DNA from: Aquiflexum gelatinilyticum
GTDB lineage: Bacteria > Bacteroidota > Bacteroidia > Cytophagales > Cyclobacteriaceae
Direction: 5' to 3'
NCBI RefSeq assembly: GCF_024741135.1
Contig: NZ_JANSUY010000001.1
Coordinates: 558,001 to 622,000, forward strand
Length of the DNA: 64,000 nucleotides
Shown here: positions 17,801-25,203 of the stretch, piece by piece
Numbering within the stretch: the stretch's first letter is position 1
Layout: every line of letters begins with the position of its first letter
The notes under the pieces: generated by a model
Database searches by the model: none
Told to the model about the DNA's origin: nothing
The model's input: the letters and a program-made list of their open reading frames with translations, nothing else
Made by a program: the position numbers and the translations under genes

Positions 17801-17916
17801 TCCGGCATCAATTCGTAAGAAAGATTGGTGAAGCCTATATATCCCAAAAGGATGAAAACACTGAACAGGACAATGATCAAAGAAGGCCTGTTGATGGATA
17901 TGGATGTGATATTCAT
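14803..17916 (-). CDS. RND efflux pump inner-membrane transporter (HAE1 family)
   Basis: A 1037-residue pump of the AcrB/HAE1 type, full length with twelve membrane helices in two repeats. Start at MNITSISINRPSLIIVLF, the classic first-helix sequence. The proton-relay aspartates are in LVDDATVVLENIQRHLDQG (TM4), and the second-repeat signature is GLVTKNAILIVDF. Two large periplasmic loops form the porter domain. It exports hydrophobic compounds with its MFP and TolC partners encoded upstream (10-nt gap to the MFP gene). No metal-specific CusA motif is evident, so drugs, dyes or lipids are more likely substrates. An upstream in-frame start would overlap the MFP gene. Confidence 0.93.
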   Translation of the reverse strand: MNITSISINRPSLIIVLFSVFILLGYIGFTNLSYELMPDFNQPVVVIKTVYPGAEPEEVENSVSKKIEDALSNLEGVDYLVTKSLPNASVVIANMKYGVNLDQTMMDAQRYIDNISQDLPKEVLSPEMSKVSPNDLPIMSITATSQINGPEFYQKMIDDFIPQIQQLKGVAEITILGGEQREVQVNVDQNKLRQYKISLLQVVEAINRSGLDVPAGKVQTVTEQSAVRLLGKFNSLEDIGSVQVAMPVKGSPVYVRDVAVVKNGIREISSISRYNGKEGVGLMLKKQGDANAVEVSRAVRGRLALIEETNSSSGIKFTIADDSTDNTIAAVNSVVFDLILAVILVSLVMLMFLRSFRNSLIVLVAIPTSLVTAFAVMWILGYTLNLMTLLAMSLIIGILVDDATVVLENIQRHLDQGKDKRTAAMDGRLEIGFSALSITLVDVVVFLPILFLQVFVADMLKQFSVVVITSTMTSLLVGFTLTPWMASRIGKSEDLQPTNFFNKFLIWFEHQLDTFISWYGRQLDWVLDHKLVFMGIILALFAMTGLILKQGIIGKELIATGDQGKFSLYLEFDKSTGIKQNNLKSQEIENFLLEQPEVATIFSNIGGPTTGIGSLGVGSPNKSELTIQLKPAKERGNIPTETYMKEVREELQKEFPGVSYSMTALGLIPRSAPIEITLSGPTTESVMAAANDLKTIVENIPGSDFVKLSVEEGSPEFQVIPDQYRLQLFGLNNAFVGQNLRYALTGNDDASLTEGGTEYPVRIQLDNFNRQNYEDIRRILITNPMGFPIELAQVANISQNKSPSLLERKDRQPAVTLTANALGRPSGTVADEVVAKLKTNPLPAEISMVWGSDIKRQNDSFGALGSVLLISFLLIYLIMVALYDSFIYPFVVLFSIPVAVIGAFLALNLSMNNLSLFALLGLIMLMGLVTKNAILIVDFTNQLRAEGMEVRKALITAGKGRMRPILMTTISMVVGMLPIALASGTASEWKNGLAWVIIGGLMSSLILTVYLVPVVYYFFESIKVRIQRKKEKVPALS

Positions 17917-17926
17917 GGCGGAGTGG

Positions 17927-18976
17927 TTAAAAGATTGGAGTGAGGTTGGCACCTTCAAAGACATTGATCACACCACCGATGACGAGGGTATCACCTTCCT
18001 GAAGTCCGGAATCTACCAGGACTTTGTTCTGGATTCTTTTGCTGATGGAGATCGTAGTGAGCTGTGCTTTTCCATTTTTGATCAGATATACTTTTGGTTC
18101 GAGGTCTGACCCTACGATGGCCGATGAGGGTATCAGGATTCTGTTTTGCATGCTCGGATCTGATATAGAAACTTCCCCCAAAAATCCTGCTTTGATCTTG
18201 AGGTCGTTGCTGTTGCTGACTTTGAGTTCGACAGGGAAACTATTTCCCGGATTGCTCTTAACGCCCACCATGGATACTTTTCCGGTGGTCTCCATATTGA
18301 TTACAGGCACCAAAATGTCGACGGTCTGACCATTTTGGAATAGGCTTAGGTCTTGTTCCGAAACCTGTATCAAGAGATTCAGGTCTTTTAGATTGGATAC
18401 CTGAACCAAAGGCTTGCCGGGTGCCGCAAAGTCTCCCACTTCGGTCATTTTTGCGGTGACAATCCCATCGAAAGGTGCTCTGATGCTTGTTTTTTTGATT
18501 TGCTCCTGAAGGGATTGGTGTTGGACTGAGGCGGATTTGAGGGCCATTTCGGTTTTTTCAAGTTGGATTCCCTGGATCGCATCATTTTCTACCAATATTT
18601 TGTAGCGTTTCAAATCCGATTCAAGCCCTTCTATCTGGACTTCAATTGCTTTTTGTTGCCATACCAGCATGGTATTGTCCAGCTGTACCAATACTTGGCC
18701 TTTCCGGACAGGGTCGCCGTTTTCCACCATGACGGCATTGACTTTTCCCTGCAATTCCCCACTGAGGTTAGATTCTTTTTGAGCCACAAATGCACCCGTG
18801 AAAGCAGACTCCTGCTGCACAGATTCTTTGGTCAGCTTTTGGGCCATCACATTGATGTTTTGATCCTTATTGTAGTGAAAGACCCTTTCCGTAGCTGTTT
18901 GCTTGTTGGAAAAAAGCTTGAATGCTATCGCCGCAACGATAACCAAAGGGATGAGAATATAGAGTAGCTTTTTCAT
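17927..18976 (-). CDS. RND efflux periplasmic adaptor (membrane fusion protein)
   Basis: A 349-residue HlyD/AcrA-type adaptor. It has an N-terminal anchor (MKKLLYILIPLVIVAAIAF), a lipoyl half (SGELQGKVNAVMVENGDPVRKGQVLVQLD), a coiled-coil hairpin (about residues 100-150), a second lipoyl half (IRAPFDGIVTAKMTEVGDFA) and a beta-barrel domain. It links the RND pump to TolC in the periplasm. The start is set at ATG 18976, 10 nt after the tolC stop; a TTG further upstream is in frame but would overlap tolC. Confidence 0.92.
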   Translation of the reverse strand: MKKLLYILIPLVIVAAIAFKLFSNKQTATERVFHYNKDQNINVMAQKLTKESVQQESAFTGAFVAQKESNLSGELQGKVNAVMVENGDPVRKGQVLVQLDNTMLVWQQKAIEVQIEGLESDLKRYKILVENDAIQGIQLEKTEMALKSASVQHQSLQEQIKKTSIRAPFDGIVTAKMTEVGDFAAPGKPLVQVSNLKDLNLLIQVSEQDLSLFQNGQTVDILVPVINMETTGKVSMVGVKSNPGNSFPVELKVSNSNDLKIKAGFLGEVSISDPSMQNRILIPSSAIVGSDLEPKVYLIKNGKAQLTTISISKRIQNKVLVDSGLQEGDTLVIGGVINVFEGANLTPIF

Positions 18977-18986
18977 GGTTTCTCTT

Positions 18987-20312
18987 TCAGTTGAGGAGTG
19001 TTCCGTTAAGTTTTTTGATTTCAAGAGTGGCAGTGAGGTATTCGATCATGGCCGAGAGGTATTGCTGCTGACTGTCTCTGAGGGCATTGTCAGCCAATAG
19101 TACTTCTGTCAGGCTTGCGATTCCCTCACGCTGCTGGAGTAGGGTCCGCTGATAGACCGACTCCGCTAATGCGATCTGCGAAAGGTTGGTTTGGAGTTGC
19201 TGTTCTGCCTGTTCCTGTTTTAGTTGGGCATTTTGGCTGAGGACAAGGGTCTGTTCATTGACAAAGTCTTTTTGAAGTTGGCTGTTTGCCAATTCATATT
19301 TCTTGGCCCGGATTTTTTTCTGCGTGACCGTGCCACTGAAAAGGGGGTAGTTCAGTTGAATCCCTACAAAACTCACTCTGTAGAAATCAAGGAAAGCTTC
19401 AGGTTCGCCATTGTAGCCAAAACCCGTAGTCCCATAATTGCCATAAAGCGACAATTGCGGAATGCGGCTGTTGTGCAATATTTTGAGTTCCTGTTGGACG
19501 ATCTTGTACCTGCTTTCCTGAATGAGGATGTCGATGGTATTTTTACTCTCCAAAGATTCCTCCTCAGGGCTGTGGATGGCGGAAGGGACATCAAAATCTC
19601 TGTCTGCTTCTATTCCCATGGAAAATTTCAGCAGGTTCAAAACAGACTCATATTGCCTCATGATTTGCGACCGCTGCGTCTGAAGTTGTTGGTTTTGAAG
19701 GACCACCTTGTCCAATTCCGTTTTTTGAATCATGGTCTGTTCATAGAGTAACCGGATGTTTTTTTGCAGTTTTTGACTGTTCTCGATGTTTTGTTCAATG
19801 AATGCCAATTTGTTTTTCAGGATTTGGGCATTGTAGTAGAGGTTTGATATTTCGAGGTAAATCTGTTCACGTGATTTGCTTTCCTGCAAGGATGAAAGGG
19901 CTTCGTAACTTTCAGAAACTTTGATTCCACCCATGATCTGGGGATCATAAATGGGCATTTTGAAAGACAGGTTTGCCGAAATATTATTGGGAACGCCAAA
20001 TTGAATAGGTCTGAATACGCCCTCTTGGCCACCAAAGGCAGCCTGTGGGAGGAGTTGATAAGGAAGGTCTGTGTAGTACCGGTAGTCTCCCTGAAGGAAC
20101 ATCTTGGGAATCAACTGCGCTTTTGCTTCCTGATTTTTGAGACCTGCTATGTCCGTCTGGTTTTTGGCCATCAGGATGTTCTTGTTGTGGACAAATGCCG
20201 TGTCGATGCAAGCCTCAAGTTCCCATTCTCTGTTTTGGGCTTTTACCGAAAAGGTCAAGACCATGAGCGGTAATACTAACCCTAGTTTTAGTGTGTGAGT
20301 ATTTACTAACAT
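18987..20312 (-). CDS. TolC-family outer-membrane efflux protein
   Basis: A 441-residue TolC/OEP protein with a signal peptide (to about residue 25, SVKAQ), two OEP repeats and long coiled-coil helices, including QQLQTQRSQIMRQYESVLN and EQQLQTNLSQIALAESVYQR. It forms the trimeric outer-membrane duct of the RND pump. The start codon overlaps an operator-like sequence (20295-20310) that nearly copies the site in front of tetR. It is the second gene of the operon, 16 nt after tetR. Confidence 0.9.
   Translation of the reverse strand: MLVNTHTLKLGLVLPLMVLTFSVKAQNREWELEACIDTAFVHNKNILMAKNQTDIAGLKNQEAKAQLIPKMFLQGDYRYYTDLPYQLLPQAAFGGQEGVFRPIQFGVPNNISANLSFKMPIYDPQIMGGIKVSESYEALSSLQESKSREQIYLEISNLYYNAQILKNKLAFIEQNIENSQKLQKNIRLLYEQTMIQKTELDKVVLQNQQLQTQRSQIMRQYESVLNLLKFSMGIEADRDFDVPSAIHSPEEESLESKNTIDILIQESRYKIVQQELKILHNSRIPQLSLYGNYGTTGFGYNGEPEAFLDFYRVSFVGIQLNYPLFSGTVTQKKIRAKKYELANSQLQKDFVNEQTLVLSQNAQLKQEQAEQQLQTNLSQIALAESVYQRTLLQQREGIASLTEVLLADNALRDSQQQYLSAMIEYLTATLEIKKLNGTLLN
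20295..20310. promoter_or_regulatory. Candidate TetR operator 2 (start of tolC)
   Basis: GTGAGTATTTACTAAC matches operator 1 (20921-20936) at 14 of 16 positions and keeps the GTNAGT...ACTAAC inverted repeat. It touches the tolC start codon, so binding here would block an internal tetR-tolC promoter or act as a roadblock. Confidence 0.5.
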
Positions 20313-20328
20313 GATATGTCAAATTTTT

Positions 20329-20913
20329 TTAAGGTTTAATGATTGTCAAAAGGCTCTCAATGATATTTTGACCATTTCTTCTGAGATCAAATTGGAAATT
20401 GGCGATTTTCCATTTGAACATCTGTAATCGAAATGACCCGATAATGATGTGCACCAATTCCTCAGAAGTGATGGATTGGGTAAATATTCCTTTTTGCTGA
20501 CCGTCCAGGATGACCGGCATGAGGTAACTGATTTTGGTTTGCATGAGATGGAGGATGGCCTGGTTGATTTTTTCACTTGCTTCTAAAAGTCCATCGGAAA
20601 ATACGGCAACAACAAAGTGTGGATTTTCGCTGAAGAAATCGAACTGACTTTTGAAAATAGCCTTGAATTTTGCTTCAGGAGTATTATTTTCCTTAATGGC
20701 TGCAACAAGTCTTTGATCCATATCGGCCCTCAAAAATTGCAATAATCCAATGATAATCGCTTCTTTATTTTCAAAGTGTCTATATATGGCAGCCTCAGAG
20801 AAGCCCATTTCTTGGGCCAGCTTTTTGGTAGTCAAGCCGCTCATACCTGAGTTGGAAAGGAGTTTTCCAGCAGCTTCAATAATCTCTTTTTGTCTTTCTG
20901 AAATCTCTTTCAT
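20329..20913 (-). CDS. TetR/AcrR family repressor of the efflux operon
   Basis: A 194-residue TetR regulator with its HTH in residues about 10-55 (GLTTKKLAQEMGFSEAAIYRHFENKEAII). It is the promoter-proximal gene of tetR-tolC-MFP-RND, so it probably autoregulates the whole operon. A perfect 6-bp inverted repeat, GTTAGT-N4-ACTAAC, lies 7 nt ahead of its start codon, and a near copy lies at the tolC start. These are the best operator candidates. The ligand is probably a pump substrate. Confidence 0.88.
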   Translation of the reverse strand: MKEISERQKEIIEAAGKLLSNSGMSGLTTKKLAQEMGFSEAAIYRHFENKEAIIIGLLQFLRADMDQRLVAAIKENNTPEAKFKAIFKSQFDFFSENPHFVVAVFSDGLLEASEKINQAILHLMQTKISYLMPVILDGQQKGIFTQSITSEELVHIIIGSFRLQMFKWKIANFQFDLRRNGQNIIESLLTIIKP

Positions 20914-20920
20914 AATGTAA

Positions 20921-20936
20921 GTTAGTATTCACTAAC
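20921..20936. promoter_or_regulatory. Candidate TetR operator 1
   Basis: GTTAGTATTCACTAAC is a perfect inverted repeat (GTTAGT/ACTAAC, 4-bp spacer) 7 nt upstream of the tetR start. Its position and its repetition at the tolC start support autoregulation by the TetR protein. Confidence 0.6.
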
Positions 20937-21312
20937 AAAGGTAAAGATAAATTGTAGAAATAAAAATATTGTCCTGATTATTCTCAAAAAATAAGATTGC
21001 TTCTTGTTGTTCATTCGGCTACCTGCTTCCTGTTATCCTGCTTCTCCAGAAGCCGGATCTAATAATTTTACCACGGAGCCCACTGAGGGCCCAGAGTTTG
21101 AATATTTCTTTTTTTCTTCAACCTTTTCTATTTCTCTGCGTGAGGTGTTTTTCTTTTACCGCAATGGATGCAAAGGTTTCGCAAAGGGGCGCAATGTGTG
21201 CTTTATTGAAAGGTTAAGCGTTTTCCTTTGCGGCTTCTGACTTTGCGGGAAAAACACAAAAAAAAAAGAGGACTTTTCAGTCCTCCGTTTTGGTTTTGGG
21301 AATTAAATTATA
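20937..21312. other. Intergenic region with environmental-type degenerate repeats and a terminator
   Basis: No gene is seen. It contains words of two intergenic repeat types: ACCACGGAG...CCCAGAG (21070-21096) with CTCTGCGTGAG (21134-21144), and ACCGCAA...GCAAAGG...CGCAAAGG (about 21158-21195) with CTTTGCGGC...CTTTGCGGG (about 21226-21249). Each pair is inverted, so they could fold. The right end holds the terminator of the persulfide dioxygenase-like gene. Confidence 0.55.
21268..21285 (-). terminator. Rho-independent terminator of the MBL/rhodanese gene
   Basis: GAGGACT-TTTC-AGTCCTC forms a perfect 7-bp stem. On the minus strand it is followed by a long T-run (the A-run at 21258-21267), 28 nt past the stop at 21313. 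Confidence 0.8.
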
Positions 21313-22692
21313 TTAAGCCGTCCAGTCGTTGTAGCCGCCGGAGTAATTCAGGATATTGTCAAATCCGTTGGCTCTCAGGATGGAGTAGGCAATAGCTGCC
21401 CTAGCACCGCCTTGGCAGTGGATAATGACCGGTTTGTCTTTGGATACTTTGTCCAGGTTCAGGTTGAGTTTACCTACAAACAGGTTATCTGAAGAATCGA
21501 TTTTTCCTTTTTTGTATTCCGCTACCCCTCTGACATCGACTACCTGCACGTTTCCTTTTTCAAGTTTGGCTTTGACAGTTTCTTTGTCGATAGGATTGTA
21601 GCTTTCCAGATTTCCTGCTTCGAAGGAAGCCAATTGATCAGGAGTGATAAATCCGTGGATATTGTCCAAACCGATCCGCATCAATTTTCGGGTCAGGTCT
21701 TCGATTTCGGATTCGTTGGCGATAAGAACAAAATGCTCTTCATAGTTAAGGTACCAACCCATCCAAGTGGAGAAAGAGTTGTTGTTGCTGATGTTCAAGG
21801 TACCTTTTAGGAATCCTCTTGCGTAATCCTCCCAAGGTCTGGCATCGATTATTTTTAGGCCTTCTTTCTTGGCTTTCGCAAATTCATCCTTTGTCAGGTT
21901 TTTGATCTTTGGTACTTCAGTCAATAGCTTTCTGTCCACCTTGTTGAGTTTCTTCATCATAGCGAAGTACTTTGGTGGTTCGGGCTGGTCAGCGAGGAGT
22001 TCCTTTGAAAATGCTGCTTTGTCGTCCAAAAGGTTCAAGGCCCAGTTTCTGATTTTCTCATAGCCGACAGTCGTCATCGGTACTGCACCCAATGCTTTGC
22101 CACAGGCCGAACCGGCGCCGTGACCTGGCCAAACCTGAATATATTCCTGGAGTTTGGAGAAAGACTGTAAGGAATCATACATCTGTGCGGCTCCGATATC
22201 CTGGGTGCCTTTGATACCTGCTGCCTGCTCTAGGAGGTCTGGTCTTCCTACGTCTCCCACAAACACGAAATCCCCGGTAAAGAGCATCGCAGGTTCGGTG
22301 GTAGCCGGTCTGTCAGTCAACAAAAAGCTGACACTCTCAGGTGTATGACCCGGAGTATGGAGTACCTCAAAGGTGATATTCCCCAATTTGATGATGTCTC
22401 CGTGCTTGATTTTTTTGTGTGGAAATTCATATTTCCAGTTTTCATCCCCTTCATCAGAAAGGTACATTTCAGCCCCTGTCAATGCGGCAAGTTCTCTTGA
22501 ACCGCTTAGGAAATCTGCATGGATGTGGGTTTCGAGGATGTGGGTGATTTTGAAGTTATTGGCTTTGGCAATGTTGAGGTAAGTGTCTACGTCTCTTTTT
22601 GGGTCAATTACGGCAGCGATCCCGCTCGCCTGACATCCGATCACGTAACTCGCTTGCGCCAGACTTTTGTCATAAACTAATTCGAAGAACAT
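21313..22692 (-). CDS. Persulfide dioxygenase-like MBL-fold protein with two rhodanese domains
   Basis: A 459-residue protein. Residues 1-240 are a metallo-beta-lactamase fold of the ETHE1/Blh type: THIHADFLSG, LHTPGHTPES and LFTGDFVFVGDVGRPD supply the iron ligands. The last His of the usual HxHxDH is Phe, which suits mononuclear-iron persulfide dioxygenases. Two rhodanese domains follow. The first (about 265-350) has no active-site Cys (LIANESEIEDL), while the second has HCQGGARA with the Cys. It probably oxidises sulfane sulfur from glutathione-like persulfides to sulfite in the cytoplasm. Start at MFFELVYDKS; the upstream 32 codons are AT-rich and non-conserved in appearance. Confidence 0.88.
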   Translation of the reverse strand: MFFELVYDKSLAQASYVIGCQASGIAAVIDPKRDVDTYLNIAKANNFKITHILETHIHADFLSGSRELAALTGAEMYLSDEGDENWKYEFPHKKIKHGDIIKLGNITFEVLHTPGHTPESVSFLLTDRPATTEPAMLFTGDFVFVGDVGRPDLLEQAAGIKGTQDIGAAQMYDSLQSFSKLQEYIQVWPGHGAGSACGKALGAVPMTTVGYEKIRNWALNLLDDKAAFSKELLADQPEPPKYFAMMKKLNKVDRKLLTEVPKIKNLTKDEFAKAKKEGLKIIDARPWEDYARGFLKGTLNISNNNSFSTWMGWYLNYEEHFVLIANESEIEDLTRKLMRIGLDNIHGFITPDQLASFEAGNLESYNPIDKETVKAKLEKGNVQVVDVRGVAEYKKGKIDSSDNLFVGKLNLNLDKVSKDKPVIIHCQGGARAAIAYSILRANGFDNILNYSGGYNDWTA

Positions 22693-22868
22693 ATTTCTTT
22701 TTATTTTTTTTAATTTTTTGAATAAAAGAAGAGGGAACTGGTTTTTGATACAGCTCCATCTTTTAATAAAGTACAAGTTTACGGACAATTTAACCTATTT
22801 GGTGTGACTAATGGCACGAAACAAATTTTTTGGAATTTGGGTTTAGTGGATTTTTAATAAAAAAAATT

Positions 22869-22928
22869 AAGCCGCAACCATTAGAAATTCTCAGTTGATT
22901 GGTTGGAGATTTCTAAAGATTGCGGCTT
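22869..22928 (-). terminator. Long hairpin terminator
   Basis: A 9-bp outer stem (AAGCCGCAA 22869-22877 / TTGCGGCTT 22920-22928) encloses a second inner stem (TTAGAAAT-CTC / GAGATTTCTAA). On the minus strand it is followed by T-rich DNA, 53 nt past the stop of the 22982-24361 gene. It insulates that gene from the MBL/rhodanese gene. Confidence 0.7.
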
Positions 22929-22981
22929 TCTTGAGTTTTAGAGATTTCTTTTAAGGATTTCAGGTTGGGAATAAGAATTTT

Positions 22982-24361
22982 TTAAAAAGCCAGTTTCAGG
23001 TTGACCAAAGGATTCGAGATATTGCCATTGGGATTTAGAATACCGGAAGGAACAACCATTTGTTGGTTGACAAAATAGTTTTCAGGCGTCACTTTCATGG
23101 AAAATCTGTAAGGTTTGTCTTTGTTGATTTTGCCAAGTAAGTTGCCGGCTAGGTTGTCTTTCTTATACTTGTTGAATAGAATCTGTTGTGTCGCCAAAGC
23201 CAATACGGATGGGATACCAACCCACAGAGTAGGGGAGTCAGTTTCGAAGATCGCTGCAAGTCCAAGGCCTACCAAAGCTGCGCCACCTGTGGAAAGTCCA
23301 ATAGTACTTCCCTGCTTTTTGTTGAGGTATACTCCTTTTACGGCTTTTTGACCAAGCATGGTACCGATGACAGTACCTGCAGCGGGAATGAGAAGGACTG
23401 CACTTGAAACGTCATTTTGAAGAGTTTCAGCAAAAATTGCAAAACCGACTCCCGTTGTCGCAAGGGACAATGCAGAAATGTTATTTACATCTCCTTTGGT
23501 ATAATCATATTTCTTTGAAACATTATTTGCTACAAGGATACCACCTACACCACCTGCCAAGAAGGCGGCACCATAAAGATTGGGATTATCGGATTGTGTT
23601 GCTCCTAAAGTAGCCCCGGCAATCCATGGACCTATGGTTCCATAATGACTGACCAATTCTATATGTCCTTCAGAGAAGTTTCTTTTCTTCTGTAATTTAA
23701 AACCCACTTCTCCCAAGGCAATACTTCCCAAAGAAGAAAGAATTAAGGCCGTTTGGCCAATGTTATCAGATTCGCCTGCAACCAACAATGCCAATGATCC
23801 ACCGTAAACAAGTCCCAGAAACTTTCCAGTATTGCTTGCGCGGATGACAGAGCGGTTGATATTTTCATATTTTTTCGGGACTATTACCGGTCCCAAAGCC
23901 CATAGTCCTCCTGTCAATAAGGGAATACCGACTGCAGCGGCACTGCTGATTTCCGTCACGGCTACCAAACTGGCGCCATAATAAGCACCATATAAGATAT
24001 TTGTAGCATAATCTCTTCCTCTCCATTCAAATTCCTCTTCGACTATGGCCGTTTGTTGGGGTCCAAAAATCTCCCTGTCCCATTGGGGTTTCATTTTTTC
24101 ATAAACCGACTTTTCATCATCCGAAAGCCTAGAGAAATAATTGGAAAGGTAGGTTTCATAATCATTCAGGTAAGAGGATTCATCAGCTGATAGGACGATG
24201 CCTGTATTGCTTTTTTGTTTGATGATCCTGTAAGTTTCCTTGTTGGATTCTTCCCAATATCCCCGGGCGGTGTAGATTCCCTGTGCGTTTGTTTGAAAAT
24301 GGGTGCCAAAGGCTATGAAAAGCAGAAATAATGAGAGTGAGAAATAGTAGTTGGGTTTCAT
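22982..24361 (-). CDS. Exported/membrane protein of unknown function
   Basis: A 459-residue protein with a signal peptide (about 1-26, FQTNAQ) and an acidic, helical segment (residues about 30-115) that contains YLNDYETYLSNYFSRLSDDE. A long Gly/Ala/Leu-rich half with eight to ten hydrophobic stretches follows, each with glycine repeats such as LAGGVGGILVANN and LSTGGAALVGLGLAAIF. The repeating Gly-rich helices suggest a glycine-zipper-like membrane protein rather than a porin. The last 60 residues are polar and end in NLKLAF. I do not recognise a family. It stands alone between two terminators or gaps. Confidence 0.6.
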   Translation of the reverse strand: MKPNYYFSLSLFLLFIAFGTHFQTNAQGIYTARGYWEESNKETYRIIKQKSNTGIVLSADESSYLNDYETYLSNYFSRLSDDEKSVYEKMKPQWDREIFGPQQTAIVEEEFEWRGRDYATNILYGAYYGASLVAVTEISSAAAVGIPLLTGGLWALGPVIVPKKYENINRSVIRASNTGKFLGLVYGGSLALLVAGESDNIGQTALILSSLGSIALGEVGFKLQKKRNFSEGHIELVSHYGTIGPWIAGATLGATQSDNPNLYGAAFLAGGVGGILVANNVSKKYDYTKGDVNNISALSLATTGVGFAIFAETLQNDVSSAVLLIPAAGTVIGTMLGQKAVKGVYLNKKQGSTIGLSTGGAALVGLGLAAIFETDSPTLWVGIPSVLALATQQILFNKYKKDNLAGNLLGKINKDKPYRFSMKVTPENYFVNQQMVVPSGILNPNGNISNPLVNLKLAF

Positions 24362-24695
24362 AGAGTAAAATGGATGTTGGATTGATATTCAAAGAAAAGA
24401 ACTATTCGAGGGAAGAAACAACTGAAATTTAATAATTACAGAAAAACTTTACGAAGTTCTTACTTGTTGGGTTTTTTTAAGTTGTCCGGTGTTCAGGATA
24501 TTTCCAATTCTTTTACTTTTTTTTTATAAAGATTTACTCTGTATATTTTCTGTATGGAAGTCTGGATATTACACTTTAGAATGTGAACCGAGGTATTTTA
24601 AAATGCATTTGAAATTATTTTTCCCAGTATTATTTTTCTTATTTTGAAATCAAGGAATATTCTCTTTAATTAGGACTAAAATGTCTTAATAAGAA
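24362..24695. other. AT-rich intergenic region holding divergent promoters
   Basis: No gene is seen. It separates the unknown exported protein (minus) from the Rrf2 regulator (plus). The only clear element is the palindrome at 24672-24687 just before the regulator. Confidence 0.5.
24672..24687. promoter_or_regulatory. Rrf2-type palindrome, site 1
   Basis: AGGACTAAAATGTCTT, within the longer TTAGGAC-N6-GTCTTAA, ends 8 nt before the Rrf2 start. It fits the R-G-A-Y/N6/R-T-C-Y palindrome found before the other genes of the region and suggests autoregulation. Confidence 0.55.
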
Positions 24696-25133
24696 ATGAA
24701 AGCACTTTCCCAAACCAGCAAATATGGCATTAGGGCGTTGCTCTACATGGTAGCAAACCCTTCTCAAGGAGAATATATGAGCATTGGAGAAATTGCTAAA
24801 GAGATGGATCTTTCTTTTCATTTTCTTACAAAAATTTTCAGGGAATTGACTTCAAATGGGATTCTTAATTCTTATCGCGGACCGGCAGGTGGAGTTGCCT
24901 TAGCAAAATCTGCCGAATCGATCATGCTTTTGGATGTGGTATTGGCTTTGGAAGGAAACGATTATTTCGACAGTTGCCTTCTCGGTTTTCCGAGGTGTGG
25001 GATAGCCAAACCCTGTCCGGTCCATGAATTCTGGAAAGTAGCCAAAGCAGATTTAAAAGATCATTTTTCCAATACAAGTCTCAGTCAGTTGGCAGAAAAA
25101 ATAAATGCAGATGAAGTGAGACTGTATGATTGA
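24696..25133 (+). CDS. Rrf2 family regulator, NsrR-like
   Basis: A 145-residue Rrf2 protein with a winged helix (YGIRALLYMVANP, then IGEIAKEMDLSFHFLTKIFRELTSNGIL) and three cysteines spaced C-x6-C-x5-C near residues 93-106 (SCLLGFPRCGIAKPCPVH), expected to hold an Fe-S cluster. Rrf2 proteins of the NsrR/IscR type sense NO or cluster status. It lies immediately upstream of the NO reductase gene with a palindrome in front of each, so an NO-responsive repressor of norB is the natural reading. A second regulator with the same Cys spacing is encoded at 38619. Confidence 0.88.
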   Translation: MKALSQTSKYGIRALLYMVANPSQGEYMSIGEIAKEMDLSFHFLTKIFRELTSNGILNSYRGPAGGVALAKSAESIMLLDVVLALEGNDYFDSCLLGFPRCGIAKPCPVHEFWKVAKADLKDHFSNTSLSQLAEKINADEVRLYD

Positions 25134-25150
25134 TTTTTTTTTACATTAAA

Positions 25151-25168
25151 TAAGAATAAATAGTCTTA
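25151..25168. promoter_or_regulatory. Rrf2-type palindrome, site 2 (norB)
   Basis: TAAGAATAAATAGTCTTA shares the TARGA-N8-TCTTA frame of site 1, 35 nt before the norB start. A second, degenerate copy (AATACAAATTTATCCT, 25185-25200) ends 3 nt before the ATG and contains the 13-mer ACAAATTTATCCT that also occurs in site 3 on the minus strand. Confidence 0.5.
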
Positions 25169-25203
25169 AATATGAAATAGAAATAATACAAATTTATCCT
25201 ACT

